Positions 21,396 through 30,631 are shown, numbered from the stretch's first letter. The stretch is DNA of 64,000 nt from Pseudomonadota bacterium (GCA_018240525.1 JAFEFN010000013.1:930001-994000), one strand, 5' to 3'. Translations and numbers: made by a program. The notes: a model not told the origin generated them from the letters alone.

Positions 21396-22204
21396 TCGCG
21401 GATGCCGGCGCCGCGGCCCATGAGGAACACGCAGGCGCTGAACAGCACCACCGCCGCGAGCGCCATGAGCGCGAAGGCGCCGCCGACGTGCACGTCGGAC
21501 ACCCCCAGGAAGCCGTAGCGGAAGGCGTTCACCATGTAGAGCACCGGGTTCACGAAGGAGAGCTGGCGCGCCCACTGCGGCAAGAGCTCGATCGAGTAGA
21601 ACACGCCGCCGAAGTAGGTGAGCGGGGTGAGCACGAAGGCCGGGATGAAGTTCACCTGGTCGAAGTTCTTGGCGAACAGCGCGTTCAGGAACCCGGCGAG
21701 GCCGAAGGTCACCGAGGTGAGCAGCAGCGCCACGATCACCAGCAGCGGGTGCTCGACGTGCAGGTGCGTGAAGACGAGCGAGACCGCCGTCACCGCCGCG
21801 CCCACCAGCAGGCCGCGCACGACGCCGCCCACGGCGTAGCCGGCGACGATCAGCCAGTTGGGCAGCGGCGAGACCAGCAGCTCCTCGATGTGCTTGCCGA
21901 ACTTGGCGCCGAAGAAGGAGGCCACCACGTTGCCGTAGGAGTTGGTGATCACCGACATCATGATCAGCCCCGGGGCGATGAACTGCTTGTAGTCGAAGCC
22001 GCCCATGACCCCGACACGCCGCCCGATCAGGCTGCCGAAGATGGCGAAGTACAGCACGGCGGTGACCGCCGAGGGCACGATGGTCTGCCCCCAGATGCGG
22101 ATGATGCGTCCATATTCGCGGATCACGATGGTGCGGAAACCGACCCAGCGCACCGCGTTCATGTCCGTGCGCGCAGCGAGGGGCGACTCGGCCACGGCGC
22201 TCAC
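21392..22204 (-). CDS. ABC-2 type transporter permease (YadH-like)
   Basis: 270 residues with six predicted membrane helices, from TIVPSAVTAVLYFAIFGSLIG to ALMALAAVVLFSACVFLMG. The ABC-2 signature region reads LTPLTYFGGVFYSIELLPQWARQLSFVNPVLYMVNAFRYGFLG. It overlaps the ATPase gene upstream and the ATP-grasp gene downstream by four bases each (ATGA), so the three are made together. YadGH-type exporters are widespread and their substrate is not established. Confidence 0.92.
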   Translation of the reverse strand: MSAVAESPLAARTDMNAVRWVGFRTIVIREYGRIIRIWGQTIVPSAVTAVLYFAIFGSLIGRRVGVMGGFDYKQFIAPGLIMMSVITNSYGNVVASFFGAKFGKHIEELLVSPLPNWLIVAGYAVGGVVRGLLVGAAVTAVSLVFTHLHVEHPLLVIVALLLTSVTFGLAGFLNALFAKNFDQVNFIPAFVLTPLTYFGGVFYSIELLPQWARQLSFVNPVLYMVNAFRYGFLGVSDVHVGGAFALMALAAVVLFSACVFLMGRGAGIRE

Positions 22205-23169
22205 CGGGCCACCGCGGCGGGCACGCGCGTGGCGCCGTCGGCGGCCGGGCGGGCGGCGGCGCCGCCCTCGACCAGGCGCATGAAGATCTCCTCCAGGCGG
22301 TTGACCTTGTTGCGCATGCTCATGACCACGACGCCGAGCGCCGAGAGGCGCGCGAAGATTTCGTTGAGGCTCTCCTCCTTGGAAACCTCCACCTCCAGGG
22401 TGTGATCGTCCACCAGGCGCACGACGTAGCCCTCCAGCAGCGGCGCCTCGGCCAGCGCGTCACGCAGGTTGAAGACGAAGGTCTCCACGTGCAGGCGTCG
22501 CAGCAGGCTGCTCATGCGGTCGCGCTCGACGATCTGGCCACCGCTGATGATGGCGATGTTGCGGCACAGCGTCTCGGCCTCCTCCAGGTAGTGCGTGGTG
22601 AGGATGATGGTGGTGCCGCGCTGGTTGATCTCGCGCAGGAAGTCCCACATGGAGCGGCGGATCTCGATGTCCACCCCCGCGGTCGGCTCGTCCAGGATCA
22701 GCAGGCGCGGCTCGTGCATGAGCGCGCGCGCGATCATCAGGCGGCGCTTCATGCCGCCGGACAGGCCGCGCGAGATGCTGTTGCGCTTGTCCCAGAGCTG
22801 CAGCTGCTTGAGGTACTTCTCGGCGCGCTCGCGCGCCACCGCGCGCGGGATGCCGTAGAAGCCGGCCTGGTTCACGGTGATCGTGAACGGCGTCTCGAAC
22901 ATGTTGAAGTTGATTTCCTGCGGCACGATGCCGATGCAGGCCTTGGCAGCCTCCAGCTCGCGGTCGATGTCGTGATCGAAGACGCGGGCGGTGCCGGCGC
23001 TCTTGTTCACCAGGGAGGTGATGATGCCGATCAGCGTGGTCTTGCCGGCGCCGTTCGGCCCGAGCAGCGCGAAGAAATCGCCCTGCTCCACGTCCAGGTC
23101 GATGCCCTTGAGCGCCTGTACGCCGTTTCTGTAGGTCTTGGTGAGGCCGCGGACCGAGAGTGCATTCAT
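22201..23169 (-). CDS. ABC transporter ATP-binding protein (YadG-like)
   Basis: 322 residues. Walker A is GPNGAGKT, the Q-loop is VPQEINFN, the signature is LSGGMKRRL, Walker B is LLILDEPTAG and the H-loop is TTHYLEEAE. The C-terminal extension (about 230-322) is the usual tail of drug/polysaccharide-type ABC-2 ATPases. It pairs with the permease immediately downstream. The export direction follows from the ABC-2 class; the cargo is unknown. Confidence 0.93.
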   Translation of the reverse strand: MNALSVRGLTKTYRNGVQALKGIDLDVEQGDFFALLGPNGAGKTTLIGIITSLVNKSAGTARVFDHDIDRELEAAKACIGIVPQEINFNMFETPFTITVNQAGFYGIPRAVARERAEKYLKQLQLWDKRNSISRGLSGGMKRRLMIARALMHEPRLLILDEPTAGVDIEIRRSMWDFLREINQRGTTIILTTHYLEEAETLCRNIAIISGGQIVERDRMSSLLRRLHVETFVFNLRDALAEAPLLEGYVVRLVDDHTLEVEVSKEESLNEIFARLSALGVVVMSMRNKVNRLEEIFMRLVEGGAAARPAADGATRVPAAVAR

Positions 23170-23309
23170 GGAGCGAAGGATCAGGGGTGGCGCCCGGGAG
23201 CGCAAGTAAGGCGAGCCGCGGCAGCGGCGCGCGGCGTCGATGATTGTCCCGCCGCGCGGCCGGCGCGGCCCATGCCTCGGCCGGGGTATTGACGGGCCAG
23301 GCCCCGCGC

Positions 23310-24632
23310 TCAGCTGGCGGTCTTGAGGAACTGGGGCAGCAGGACCTCGGGGATCTCGTCGCTCTCGCCGTGGAAGGACCAGCCGTCGCGGCCGCGTGCC
23401 TTGCGCACGTACAGGGCGATGTCGGCGCGGCGCACGGCGCGGTCGTGCGAGTACTCCCCGCCCGGCTCGACGCTGGACACCCCGACGCTCACGGAGAGCT
23501 GCGGCCGGGTGGCGGAGCCGGCGTGCGCGATGCCGAGGTCCGCCACGGCCCGCAGCACCCGCTCGGCGGCCAGCACCGCCTGGTCGCGACCCCCGCCCAC
23601 CAGGATGGCGATGATTTCCTCGCCGCCGTAGCGGGCGACGATATCGAGCGGGCGCCGCGGCGCGGCCTGGCTGATCGCGCCGGCGACCGCCTGCAGGCAG
23701 CGATCGCCGGCCTGGTGGCCATAGCAGTCGTTGAAGGCCTTGAAGTGGTCGATGTCGATCAGCAGCACCGCGACCGGCAGCCCGTCTTCCCGGGCGTGCT
23801 GCCAGAGGTGGCGGGCCTGCTCCTCCAGCGCGGCGCGGTTGAGCAGCCCGGTGAGCCCGTCGTGCATGGCCGCCTCGGCCAGGCGGCGCCGCTCGAGGAA
23901 GGCGAGGCGGCTGGCGTACTCGAGCGCGTAGCAGCCGGCGGCACCGATGACGTTGGCGGAGCCCAGCACCAGGAGCGAGTAGAGCACCATCGACTGCGGG
24001 ATCAGTCCCAGCAGGGCCGCGCCCGCGTACACCGCCAGCAGCAGCAGGTTCGTGCGCAGGGCCGCCCCGAAGCTCAGTCCGATCATGAAGTAGATGTAGA
24101 AGGCGGTGAGCAGCAGTCGGGCGGCCACCACCGGCAGCTGCGCGGGGGCGGCCTCCGCTGCCATGAGCAGCGTGCCGATGCCGAACAGCGGCGCGACGAC
24201 CTGCACGGCGCTGGGATACCAGCGCTGGTACAGGCGCCGGTCGGTGAGCGCCAGCATGAGCACCACCAGCGGCAGCTGCAGGGCGAAGCGCCACAGGTCG
24301 GGCTTGGTCAGGTGTGCACCGAGCAGCAGCAGGTGATCGATGATGGCGAAGCCGAGGACGCTGGAGAGTGCGACGACCAAGCTGACGCGCACCATGAGGC
24401 GCGCGGCGGCGCGGTGGCTCAACAGGAACTGCTGCTCGAGAGTCGCGTCGCGGAAGCGCAGGCGCAATCGCTCGAGGTGGAGACCTTCGGTCGCGGTGGC
24501 GTCAGCCTCCGAAGTGCGCAAGTGCCGCCCTCCGGGGCGACCGCCGCGACTCAGCGTCGCGGGTCGGCCTCGTGCTCGTTTCTCGACGCCGAGCCCTTCA
24601 CGCGGGTCCGCCATACATCGTACGGATCCCAA
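23310..24632 (-). CDS. membrane-bound diguanylate cyclase (GGDEF)
   Basis: Up to 440 residues. Six membrane helices occupy about residues 77-237. A GGDEF domain follows, with DGLTGLLNRAALEE, DIDHFKAFNDCYGHQAGD and the active-site motif GGEEI at 336-340. The final Ile replaces the usual Phe; GGEEx forms are normally active. An RPLD (RxxD) inhibitory site sits exactly five residues before it, so product feedback by c-di-GMP is expected. The start is unsure: ATG at 24632 or 24614 overlaps the small gene upstream by 64-82 bases, while a TTG at 24521 would avoid overlap. Confidence 0.88.
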   Translation of the reverse strand: MGSVRCMADPREGLGVEKRARGRPATLSRGGRPGGRHLRTSEADATATEGLHLERLRLRFRDATLEQQFLLSHRAAARLMVRVSLVVALSSVLGFAIIDHLLLLGAHLTKPDLWRFALQLPLVVLMLALTDRRLYQRWYPSAVQVVAPLFGIGTLLMAAEAAPAQLPVVAARLLLTAFYIYFMIGLSFGAALRTNLLLLAVYAGAALLGLIPQSMVLYSLLVLGSANVIGAAGCYALEYASRLAFLERRRLAEAAMHDGLTGLLNRAALEEQARHLWQHAREDGLPVAVLLIDIDHFKAFNDCYGHQAGDRCLQAVAGAISQAAPRRPLDIVARYGGEEIIAILVGGGRDQAVLAAERVLRAVADLGIAHAGSATRPQLSVSVGVSSVEPGGEYSHDRAVRRADIALYVRKARGRDGWSFHGESDEIPEVLLPQFLKTAS

Positions 24633-24751
24633 CCCGAGCGCGCCCCTGATGGCGGCTCGATGACCTCCCCGGCACCGGCGAAGTCGTCATTCGCGGCCCG
24701 TGACCGCGGCTCTGCACCGGGAAATCCCTCCACGGTCTTGCCCTGCATCAT
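24551..24751 (-). CDS. small hypothetical protein (66 residues)
   Basis: It starts at an ATG-ATG pair (24751) with CAGGAG about 8-9 bases upstream, a good ribosome site. The protein is hydrophilic with a conserved-looking C-terminal segment (GWDPYDVWRTRVKG) and no signal peptide or membrane helix. I do not recognise the family. It reads just ahead of the GGDEF gene, partly overlapping its longest reading, so the two probably form an operon behind the palindrome at 24899-24913. Confidence 0.55.
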   Translation of the reverse strand: MMQGKTVEGFPGAEPRSRAANDDFAGAGEVIEPPSGARSGWDPYDVWRTRVKGSASRNEHEADPRR

Positions 24752-24898
24752 CGTGCGCTCCTGCTTGTTATCGACGTATCCGACGTTCGAGTTCTTGTCT
24801 ATCCGTGTCCCCGGACGCCCTTCCATAGCGCGGCCTGGGGACGACAAGTCTAGGTGGTCTGCAGGTCAAAAGCGAATGTCAAACCAACTGATTATGTT

Positions 24899-24913
24899 AC
24901 GTAAAGGTTACGT
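24899..24913. promoter_or_regulatory. perfect inverted repeat, candidate operator
   Basis: ACGTAA-AGG-TTACGT is a perfect 6-bp inverted repeat. The overlapping direct repeat GTTACGT occurs twice, 11 bases apart. On the minus strand a CATAAT -10-like box (24896-24891) follows, so a bound protein would cover the -35 area of a promoter for the small gene and the diguanylate cyclase. It lies just past the gshA stop. Confidence 0.5.
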
Positions 24914-24939
24914 TGCGCGTTCCCAACACCGACGCCGCG

Positions 24940-26523
24940 TCAGTTAGAAAAATAGCGCTTGAGGTAGTCCTCGAAGCTGCCCCGGTCGCTCTCCTCGATC
25001 GCCTTCTGCGCGGACAGCGACTCCTGGGCCTGGCGGGCGAATTCGGACAGCCGCTCCTCGTTGGGCGGATACAGGTCCAGGAAATAGGCCTTGTGCTCCG
25101 TGGACATACGCAGCGCCAGCTTGAAGAAGGACTCCCCGGAGCTCAGCTCAGCCATGAGCCTCGCCGAGGGGGTCAGGGCGACATCGCCGACCTTCGCCGC
25201 CTGCAGCGCCAGGGCCTGGGCGTACGGGCGGGCCGGATCCCCCTGGTCGAGCAGCTCGCAGATCCCTGACATGGAGTCGAGCAGTTCCCGCGCCCACTCG
25301 AGCATCGGCACCTGCCGCCCGCCGCGTGTCAGGGTCAGCCCGGGCTCGCGGCCGCGGCGCGCGACGGTGATGTGGTTCTGATCGAGCGCGGCCTGCTCGG
25401 CATCCGCGATCGGCTCGCTCTCCTTCATCAGGCACAGGGCGAGGAAAGCCTCGAGGAAGCGCAGCTTGTTCTGGTTGACGCCGACCGGGTCGAAGGCACT
25501 GACGTCCAGCGCGCGCACTTCCACGTACTCGACCCCGGCGCGCCGCAGCGCCTTGGTCGGACGCTCGCCCGAGCGCGCCACGCGCTTGGGCCGGATGAAG
25601 CTGTAGTACTCGTTCTCGATCTGCAGGATGTTGGCGTTGAGCTGCCGGTAGTGCCCGTCGACCTTCACGCCGAGCGCCTCGTACGCTGGGTGCGGCGTGG
25701 AGATCGCCCGCGACAGGTCGCGGTTGTATTCCTCCAGGCTGTTCACCGAGACCGCCAGTCCCGCCTGGTTGCGGTTGCGGTAGCCGACGTCGCTCATGCG
25801 CAGGCTGGTCGCGTAGGGCTCGTAGGCGGTGCCCGGGCTGAAGTCCGGCAGCGCGACATCGTCGCGGCCGCGCAGGAAGGACTTGCAGACCACCGGGGAG
25901 ACGCCGAAGAGGTACAACACCACCCAGCCGTAGCGGCGGTAGTTGCGCAGCAGCTCGAAGTAGCTGTCCGAGACGAACGCGGCGCCGCGCTCGCGCGACT
26001 CCCGCACGGCGGCATACGCCTCCCAGAAGGGCTGCGGGAACGAGTAGTTGAAGTGCACGCCGGAGATCGCCTGCATCATGCGCCCGTAGCGCAGTCCCAG
26101 GCCGTTGCGGTAGACGGTCTTCATCTGGCCGACGTGCGAGCTGCCGTACTGTGCCAGCGGTATGTCCGCATCGCGCTCGATCGCGCAGGGCATGCTGGTT
26201 GCCCAGAGCAGCTCGTCCCCGAGGTGGCGGTAGACGAACTGGTGCAGGTCGAGCAGGTACTGCAGCAGCTCCCAGGTCTGGGTGAACGCCGGCGTCACCA
26301 GCTCGATGAGGCTCTCGGAGAAGTCGGTGGTGATGTTCTCGTTGGTCAGCGCCGAACCCAGCGACCGTGGGTGCGGGGTGTGGGCAAGCTTGCCGCCGGC
26401 CGCCACGCGCAGCGACTCCTTCTCCACGCCCTTGCGGCCGCCCTGCAGGATGCGCGGGGCACCGCTGTTGACGAGCGCGGATAGGCGTCGTTCGAAGACG
26501 CGGTCGATGCCGGGTCTGCTCAT
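24940..26523 (-). CDS. gshA: glutamate-cysteine ligase
   Basis: 527 residues, typical for the proteobacterial type 1 enzyme. It joins L-glutamate to L-cysteine with ATP, the first step of glutathione synthesis, in the cytoplasm. Visible motifs are GRKGVEKESLRV near residue 30, the conserved ITTDFSESLIELVTPAF, and the substrate region GVHFNYSF. FIRPKRVARSGERPTKALRRAGVEYVEVRALD follows further on and is characteristic of GshA. A KefB/C-type antiporter, a class often gated by glutathione, lies elsewhere in the window. The upstream DUF962 gene is 16 bases away. Confidence 0.97.
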   Translation of the reverse strand: MSRPGIDRVFERRLSALVNSGAPRILQGGRKGVEKESLRVAAGGKLAHTPHPRSLGSALTNENITTDFSESLIELVTPAFTQTWELLQYLLDLHQFVYRHLGDELLWATSMPCAIERDADIPLAQYGSSHVGQMKTVYRNGLGLRYGRMMQAISGVHFNYSFPQPFWEAYAAVRESRERGAAFVSDSYFELLRNYRRYGWVVLYLFGVSPVVCKSFLRGRDDVALPDFSPGTAYEPYATSLRMSDVGYRNRNQAGLAVSVNSLEEYNRDLSRAISTPHPAYEALGVKVDGHYRQLNANILQIENEYYSFIRPKRVARSGERPTKALRRAGVEYVEVRALDVSAFDPVGVNQNKLRFLEAFLALCLMKESEPIADAEQAALDQNHITVARRGREPGLTLTRGGRQVPMLEWARELLDSMSGICELLDQGDPARPYAQALALQAAKVGDVALTPSARLMAELSSGESFFKLALRMSTEHKAYFLDLYPPNEERLSEFARQAQESLSAQKAIEESDRGSFEDYLKRYFSN

Positions 26524-26538
26524 GTGCTCGTGCGTGCG

Positions 26539-26859
26539 CTACCAGCGCATGCGTCCGCTCAGTATCTCGCCCAGCATGGTGAAGTCGCCGCGCAGGCTGT
26601 AGAGCGGGTGGCGGAAGGTGGCCGGGGTGTTGTGTTCGAAGAAGTAGTGCCCGACCCAGGCGGGCAGGTAGCCGGCCAGGAGCGCGGCCAGCAGCCAGGC
26701 GGGCTCGGCGCGCAGCAGCGCCAGCACGGCGATGAGCAGCGCCAGCAGCGTGCCGACCACGTGCAGCCGCCGCGAGGTGCGATGGGTGTGCTGCGCAAGG
26801 TAGTACGGGTAGAACTCGCGAAAGCTTGCATAGCCGGGCGTTGCTGCGGTGTTTGCCAT
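26539..26859 (-). CDS. DUF962 / Mpo1-like membrane protein
   Basis: 106 residues from ATG at 26859. The opening FREFYPYYLAQHTHRTSRRLHVVGT and the later GHYFFEHNTPATFRHPLYSL hold the paired His motifs of the DUF962 family, with two hydrophobic stretches between them. The yeast homologue Mpo1 is an iron-dependent dioxygenase that shortens 2-hydroxy fatty acids, and bacterial members are assumed similar. It precedes gshA by 16 bases and may share a transcript. Confidence 0.85.
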   Translation of the reverse strand: MANTAATPGYASFREFYPYYLAQHTHRTSRRLHVVGTLLALLIAVLALLRAEPAWLLAALLAGYLPAWVGHYFFEHNTPATFRHPLYSLRGDFTMLGEILSGRMRW

Positions 26860-27089
26860 GTTGGTCGTGCGGTCGGCGCACTGTCCTGGCACCGGTCCGA
26901 GGCATCTTGCCGCCTCCGCACTCGTTCGCGCAATTCCCCCTAAGGAGTGGGGCGCCGCATGCATGCCAGGCAACATCGGCGGAACGGGCGTCGGCGTGCT
27001 GCCGGGCCTCGGGTCGGTCCGAGCGCGGGAGGTGCCGCCGGCGCCCCGCGCGGGTCGGTGCGGCGGATGCGGCGGCGACGGACCGCGCT

Positions 27090-28373
27090 TTAGCGCTCGA
27101 GGATCGCCGTGACGCCCATGCCGCCGGCCGTGCACACCGAGATCAGCCCGCGCTTGGCATTGGCATCCCCGGCCAGGAGCTTCGCGAGCGTGCCGAGGAT
27201 GCGCGTCCCGGTCGCGGCGAAAGGATGGCCGAGCGCGACGCTGCCGCCCTTGATGTTGAGCTTGCTGCGATCGATGCTGCCCAGCGCTCCGGGCAGGCCG
27301 AGCGCCTGGCGGCAGTAGTCGGCCGACTCCCACGCCTTCAGCGTGCACAGCACCTGCGCGGCAAAGGCTTCGTGGATCTCGTAGTAGTCGAAGTCCTGCA
27401 GCGCGATGCCGGCATCGCGCAGCATCGCCGGCACTGCGTAGGCGGGTGCCATGAGCAGGCCTTCCTTGCCGCTGGCGAAGTCCACGGCCCAGACCTTGCC
27501 GTAGCGCAGGTACGCCAGCACCGGCAGGTTGTGCCGCGCCGCCCACTCCGGCGTGGCGAGCAGCACGGCGCTGGCGCCGTCGGTGAGCGGCGTGCTGTTG
27601 CCCGCGGTGAGCGTGCCGTCGGGTGCGAAGCTCGGGTTGAGCTTGCCCAGCTTGTCGAGGCTGGTGTCGGGGCGCACGTTGTTGTCGGTCTTCAGACCCA
27701 GGTACTCCACGACCAGGTCATCGTAGAAGCCGGCGCGCCAGGCCGCCGCCGCCTTGAGGTGGCTGTCGTAGGCCAGCAGGTCCTGCTCGGTACGGCCGAT
27801 CTGCCAGCGCCGCGCCATGATTTCGGTGCTCTGTCCCATCGACAGTCCGGTGCGCGGCTCGACCACCGCGGGCAGCACGGGCTTGAAGTGCTTGGGCCGC
27901 AGGTCGAACCAGGGCGCGAGGCGCTGCATGGCGGTGCGGCCGCGGTAGCTGCGCAGCAGCAGCTGCTGGTAGGCGTGCGGGTAGACGAGGGGCGCATCGC
28001 TCACCGAGTCCACGCCGCCGGCGATGCCCGCCTCGATCTGGCCGAGCGCGATCTTGTTGCCGATGTCGATCGCCGCCTCCAGGCCGGTCCCGCAGGCACG
28101 CTGCAGGTCAAGGCCGGGGGTCTGCGGGTCGAGCGCGGTCGAGAGCACGCTCTCGCGCACCAGGTTGTAGTCGCGCGGGTGCTTGATGACCGCGCCGGCG
28201 GCCACGTCACCGAGACGCTCGCCCTGCAGCTTGCAGCGCTCGACCAGCGCCCGGAGCACGGCCGTCAGCATGTCCTGGTTGCTGGCACTCGCATAGGCGG
28301 TATACGAGCGGGCGAAGGGGATGCGTACGCCACCGACGATAGCGACGCGCCTGATTGCGGGTCCGACCAGCAT
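27090..28373 (-). CDS. acetyl-CoA C-acyltransferase (thiolase, FadI-like)
   Basis: 427 residues from ATG at 28373, with GCAGGAG 6 bases upstream. The thiolase residues are all present: nucleophilic Cys in LQRACGTGLEAA, His in ALGHPFAATGTR and the second Cys in SVCTAGGMG. The NEAFA box reads YEIHEAFAAQ, and a longer loop region (KHFKPVLPAVVEPRTGLSMG) resembles FadI/trifunctional beta-subunit thiolases. It cleaves or forms 3-ketoacyl-CoA in fatty-acid degradation. No fadJ partner lies next to it. It is divergent from the dienelactone hydrolase gene. Confidence 0.92.
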   Translation of the reverse strand: MLVGPAIRRVAIVGGVRIPFARSYTAYASASNQDMLTAVLRALVERCKLQGERLGDVAAGAVIKHPRDYNLVRESVLSTALDPQTPGLDLQRACGTGLEAAIDIGNKIALGQIEAGIAGGVDSVSDAPLVYPHAYQQLLLRSYRGRTAMQRLAPWFDLRPKHFKPVLPAVVEPRTGLSMGQSTEIMARRWQIGRTEQDLLAYDSHLKAAAAWRAGFYDDLVVEYLGLKTDNNVRPDTSLDKLGKLNPSFAPDGTLTAGNSTPLTDGASAVLLATPEWAARHNLPVLAYLRYGKVWAVDFASGKEGLLMAPAYAVPAMLRDAGIALQDFDYYEIHEAFAAQVLCTLKAWESADYCRQALGLPGALGSIDRSKLNIKGGSVALGHPFAATGTRILGTLAKLLAGDANAKRGLISVCTAGGMGVTAILER

Positions 28374-28443
28374 GAACTGCTCCTGCGTGCGTCGCGGGTT
28401 AGAATGCCACGAGGCATGCTGCGAAAGCCATGGAGTCAACACC

Positions 28444-29133
28444 GTGGGCAAGTTCAACACGATCATGGCCCGCGACGGCCACGAACTGCAGGCGTGGTTG
28501 GTCGCCCCGCCCGGGCGCCCGCGCGGGGCGGTGGTGTTGCTGCAGGAAATCTTCGGTGTAAATGGGCACATCCGCGCGGTGGCCGAGGATCTGGCTGCGC
28601 AGGGCTACACGGTCATCGCCCCCGCCCTGTTCGACCGGATCCGCCGCGGCATCGAGCTGGGCTATTCGCAGGCCGAGGTCCAGGAGGGCGCCGGCTACCG
28701 CGCCCAACTCAAGCCCGAGACTACGTTGAAGGACATCGCGGCCGCCGCCGCGGTGGTCCGGCACTCCGGGCGCACGGCCACGGTGGGGTACTGCTGGGGC
28801 GGCACGATGTCCTATCTTGCGGCCTGCCAGCTGCCGCTCAGCTGTGCCGTGGTGTATTACGGCAAGCTGGCCGGATACCTTGACCAGAAGCCGCGCTGTC
28901 CGGTGCTGTATCACTTCGGCGCGCACGACCAGAGCATCCCCATGGCGGACGTCGAGGCGGTGCGCGCGGCCGTCCAGCCGCCGTCGATGCTGCACGTCTA
29001 CGCCGATGCCGGCCATGGCTTCAACTGCGACCAGCGCAGCAGCTACCACCCGCAGGCCGCCGCGCTGGCGCGGACCCGCACTCTCGAGTTCCTCGCCCAC
29101 TACCTGGCCGGGGATCCCACCGCGAAGGAATGA
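28444..29133 (+). CDS. dienelactone hydrolase family protein
   Basis: 229 residues from GTG at 28444, chosen because GGAG lies 8-10 bases upstream; ATG at 28465 is an alternative. The fold opens VVLLQEIFGVNGHIR. The catalytic Cys lies in VGYCWGGTMSY, the Asp in FGAHDQSIP and the His in DAGHGFNC, as in dienelactone hydrolases. These hydrolyse cyclic enol lactones or related esters in the cytoplasm. It runs into gabD with 7 bases between, so the two are likely co-expressed in the breakdown of an aromatic or lactone compound. Confidence 0.9.
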   Translation: MGKFNTIMARDGHELQAWLVAPPGRPRGAVVLLQEIFGVNGHIRAVAEDLAAQGYTVIAPALFDRIRRGIELGYSQAEVQEGAGYRAQLKPETTLKDIAAAAAVVRHSGRTATVGYCWGGTMSYLAACQLPLSCAVVYYGKLAGYLDQKPRCPVLYHFGAHDQSIPMADVEAVRAAVQPPSMLHVYADAGHGFNCDQRSSYHPQAAALARTRTLEFLAHYLAGDPTAKE

Positions 29134-29140
29134 CAAGCTC

Positions 29141-30592
29141 ATGAAACTGCGTGATCCGGATCTGCTGTGCAGCCGCGCCTTCATCGGTGGCGAATGGGTG
29201 GATGCCGACAACCAGGCGACCCACGGCGTCATCAACCCGGCGACGCGCCAGGTGCTCGGCACCGTGCCGGTGATGGGCGCGGGCGAGACGCGGCGTGCGA
29301 TCGCCGCGGCCGCGGCCGCCCAACCCGCCTGGGCGGCGCGCACGGCCAAGGATCGCGCGCTGGTGCTGCGCCGCTGGTACGAGCTGCTCATGGCGAACCA
29401 GGACGACCTGGCGACGATCATGACCGCCGAGCAGGGCAAGCCGCTCGCCGAGTCCAAGGGCGAGATTGCCTACGGCGCCTCGTTCATCGAGTGGTTCGCC
29501 GAGGAAGGCAAGCGCCTGTACGGCGATACCATCCCCGGCCACGCCACCGACAAGCGCATCCTGGTGCTGCGCCAGCCGGTCGGTGTGGTGGCGGCGATCA
29601 CCCCCTGGAACTTCCCGCTGGCGATGATCACGCGCAAGGCCGGACCGGCGCTGGCCGCCGGCTGCACCTTCGTGTGCAAGCCGGCGACGCAGACGCCCTA
29701 CTCCGCGCTCGCCGCGGCGCTGCTGGCCCAGCGCGCCGGCGTACCGGCCGGGGTCCTCAACATCGTCACCGGCGAGGCGAGCGCGATCGGCGGGGAGATG
29801 ACCTCGAACCCGAGCGTGCGCAAGGTCACCTTCACCGGCTCGACCGGGATCGGCAAGAAGCTCATGGCGCAGTGCGCCGGCACCATGAAGAAGATCTCGC
29901 TCGAACTCGGTGGCAACGCGCCGTTCATCGTTTTCGCCGACGCGGACCTGGATGCTGCCGTTGCCGGTGCCATCGCCAGCAAGTACCGCAACACCGGCCA
30001 GACCTGCGTGTGCGCCAACCGGCTGCTGGTGCAGGCGCCGGTATACGAGGCCTTCGCGACCAAGCTGGCGGCGGCGGTCGCCAAGCTGCGCGTCGGCGAC
30101 GGCCTGGCCGGGGCGACCGACCAGGGCCCGCTGATCGATGACAAGGCGCTCGCCAAGGTGGAGGAACACCTGGCGGACGCCCTCGCCAAGGGCGCGCGCG
30201 TGGTGCAGGGCGGCAAGCGCCACGCACTCGGCGGCACCTTCTTCGAGCCGACCGTGGTCACCGGGGTCACCCCGCAGATGATGGTCGCGCGAGAGGAGAC
30301 CTTCGGGCCGATCGCGCCGCTGTTCCGCTTCGAGACCGAGGCCGATGCGATCCGCATGGCGAACGACACCGAGTTCGGGCTCGCCGCGTACTTCTATACC
30401 CGTGACCTCGCCCGCTCCTGGCGCGTCGCCGAGGCGCTCGAGTACGGCATCGTCGGCCTGAACACCGGGCTCATCTCCACCGAGGTCGCCCCCTTCGGCG
30501 GCATCAAGGAGTCGGGCACCGGGCGCGAGGGCTCCAAGTACGGCATCCTCGACTACACCGAGCTCAAGTACCTGTGCGTCGGTCTTTCCTGA
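29141..30592 (+). CDS. gabD: NADP-dependent succinate-semialdehyde dehydrogenase
   Basis: 483 residues. The aldehyde dehydrogenase fold shows the nucleotide site PWNFPLAMITRKAGPALAAGC, FTGSTGIGK, the general base in SLELGGNAPF, and the catalytic Cys in NTGQTCVCANR. The second Cys two residues later is the redox pair typical of GabD. The ending GGIKESGTGREGSKYGILDYTELKYLC is also GabD-like. It oxidises succinate semialdehyde to succinate, feeding the citric acid cycle. It follows the dienelactone hydrolase gene. Other semialdehydes remain possible substrates. Confidence 0.93.
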   Translation: MKLRDPDLLCSRAFIGGEWVDADNQATHGVINPATRQVLGTVPVMGAGETRRAIAAAAAAQPAWAARTAKDRALVLRRWYELLMANQDDLATIMTAEQGKPLAESKGEIAYGASFIEWFAEEGKRLYGDTIPGHATDKRILVLRQPVGVVAAITPWNFPLAMITRKAGPALAAGCTFVCKPATQTPYSALAAALLAQRAGVPAGVLNIVTGEASAIGGEMTSNPSVRKVTFTGSTGIGKKLMAQCAGTMKKISLELGGNAPFIVFADADLDAAVAGAIASKYRNTGQTCVCANRLLVQAPVYEAFATKLAAAVAKLRVGDGLAGATDQGPLIDDKALAKVEEHLADALAKGARVVQGGKRHALGGTFFEPTVVTGVTPQMMVAREETFGPIAPLFRFETEADAIRMANDTEFGLAAYFYTRDLARSWRVAEALEYGIVGLNTGLISTEVAPFGGIKESGTGREGSKYGILDYTELKYLCVGLS

Positions 30593-30631
30593 GGGCGGCG
30601 CCATCGGCATCCGCAGAGCTGCTGCGCTAGG

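Noticed and set aside
27000-27080. Possible small genes in the DUF962-thiolase gap
   Set aside because: Frames there are short, have no ribosome site and show only GC-rich composition.
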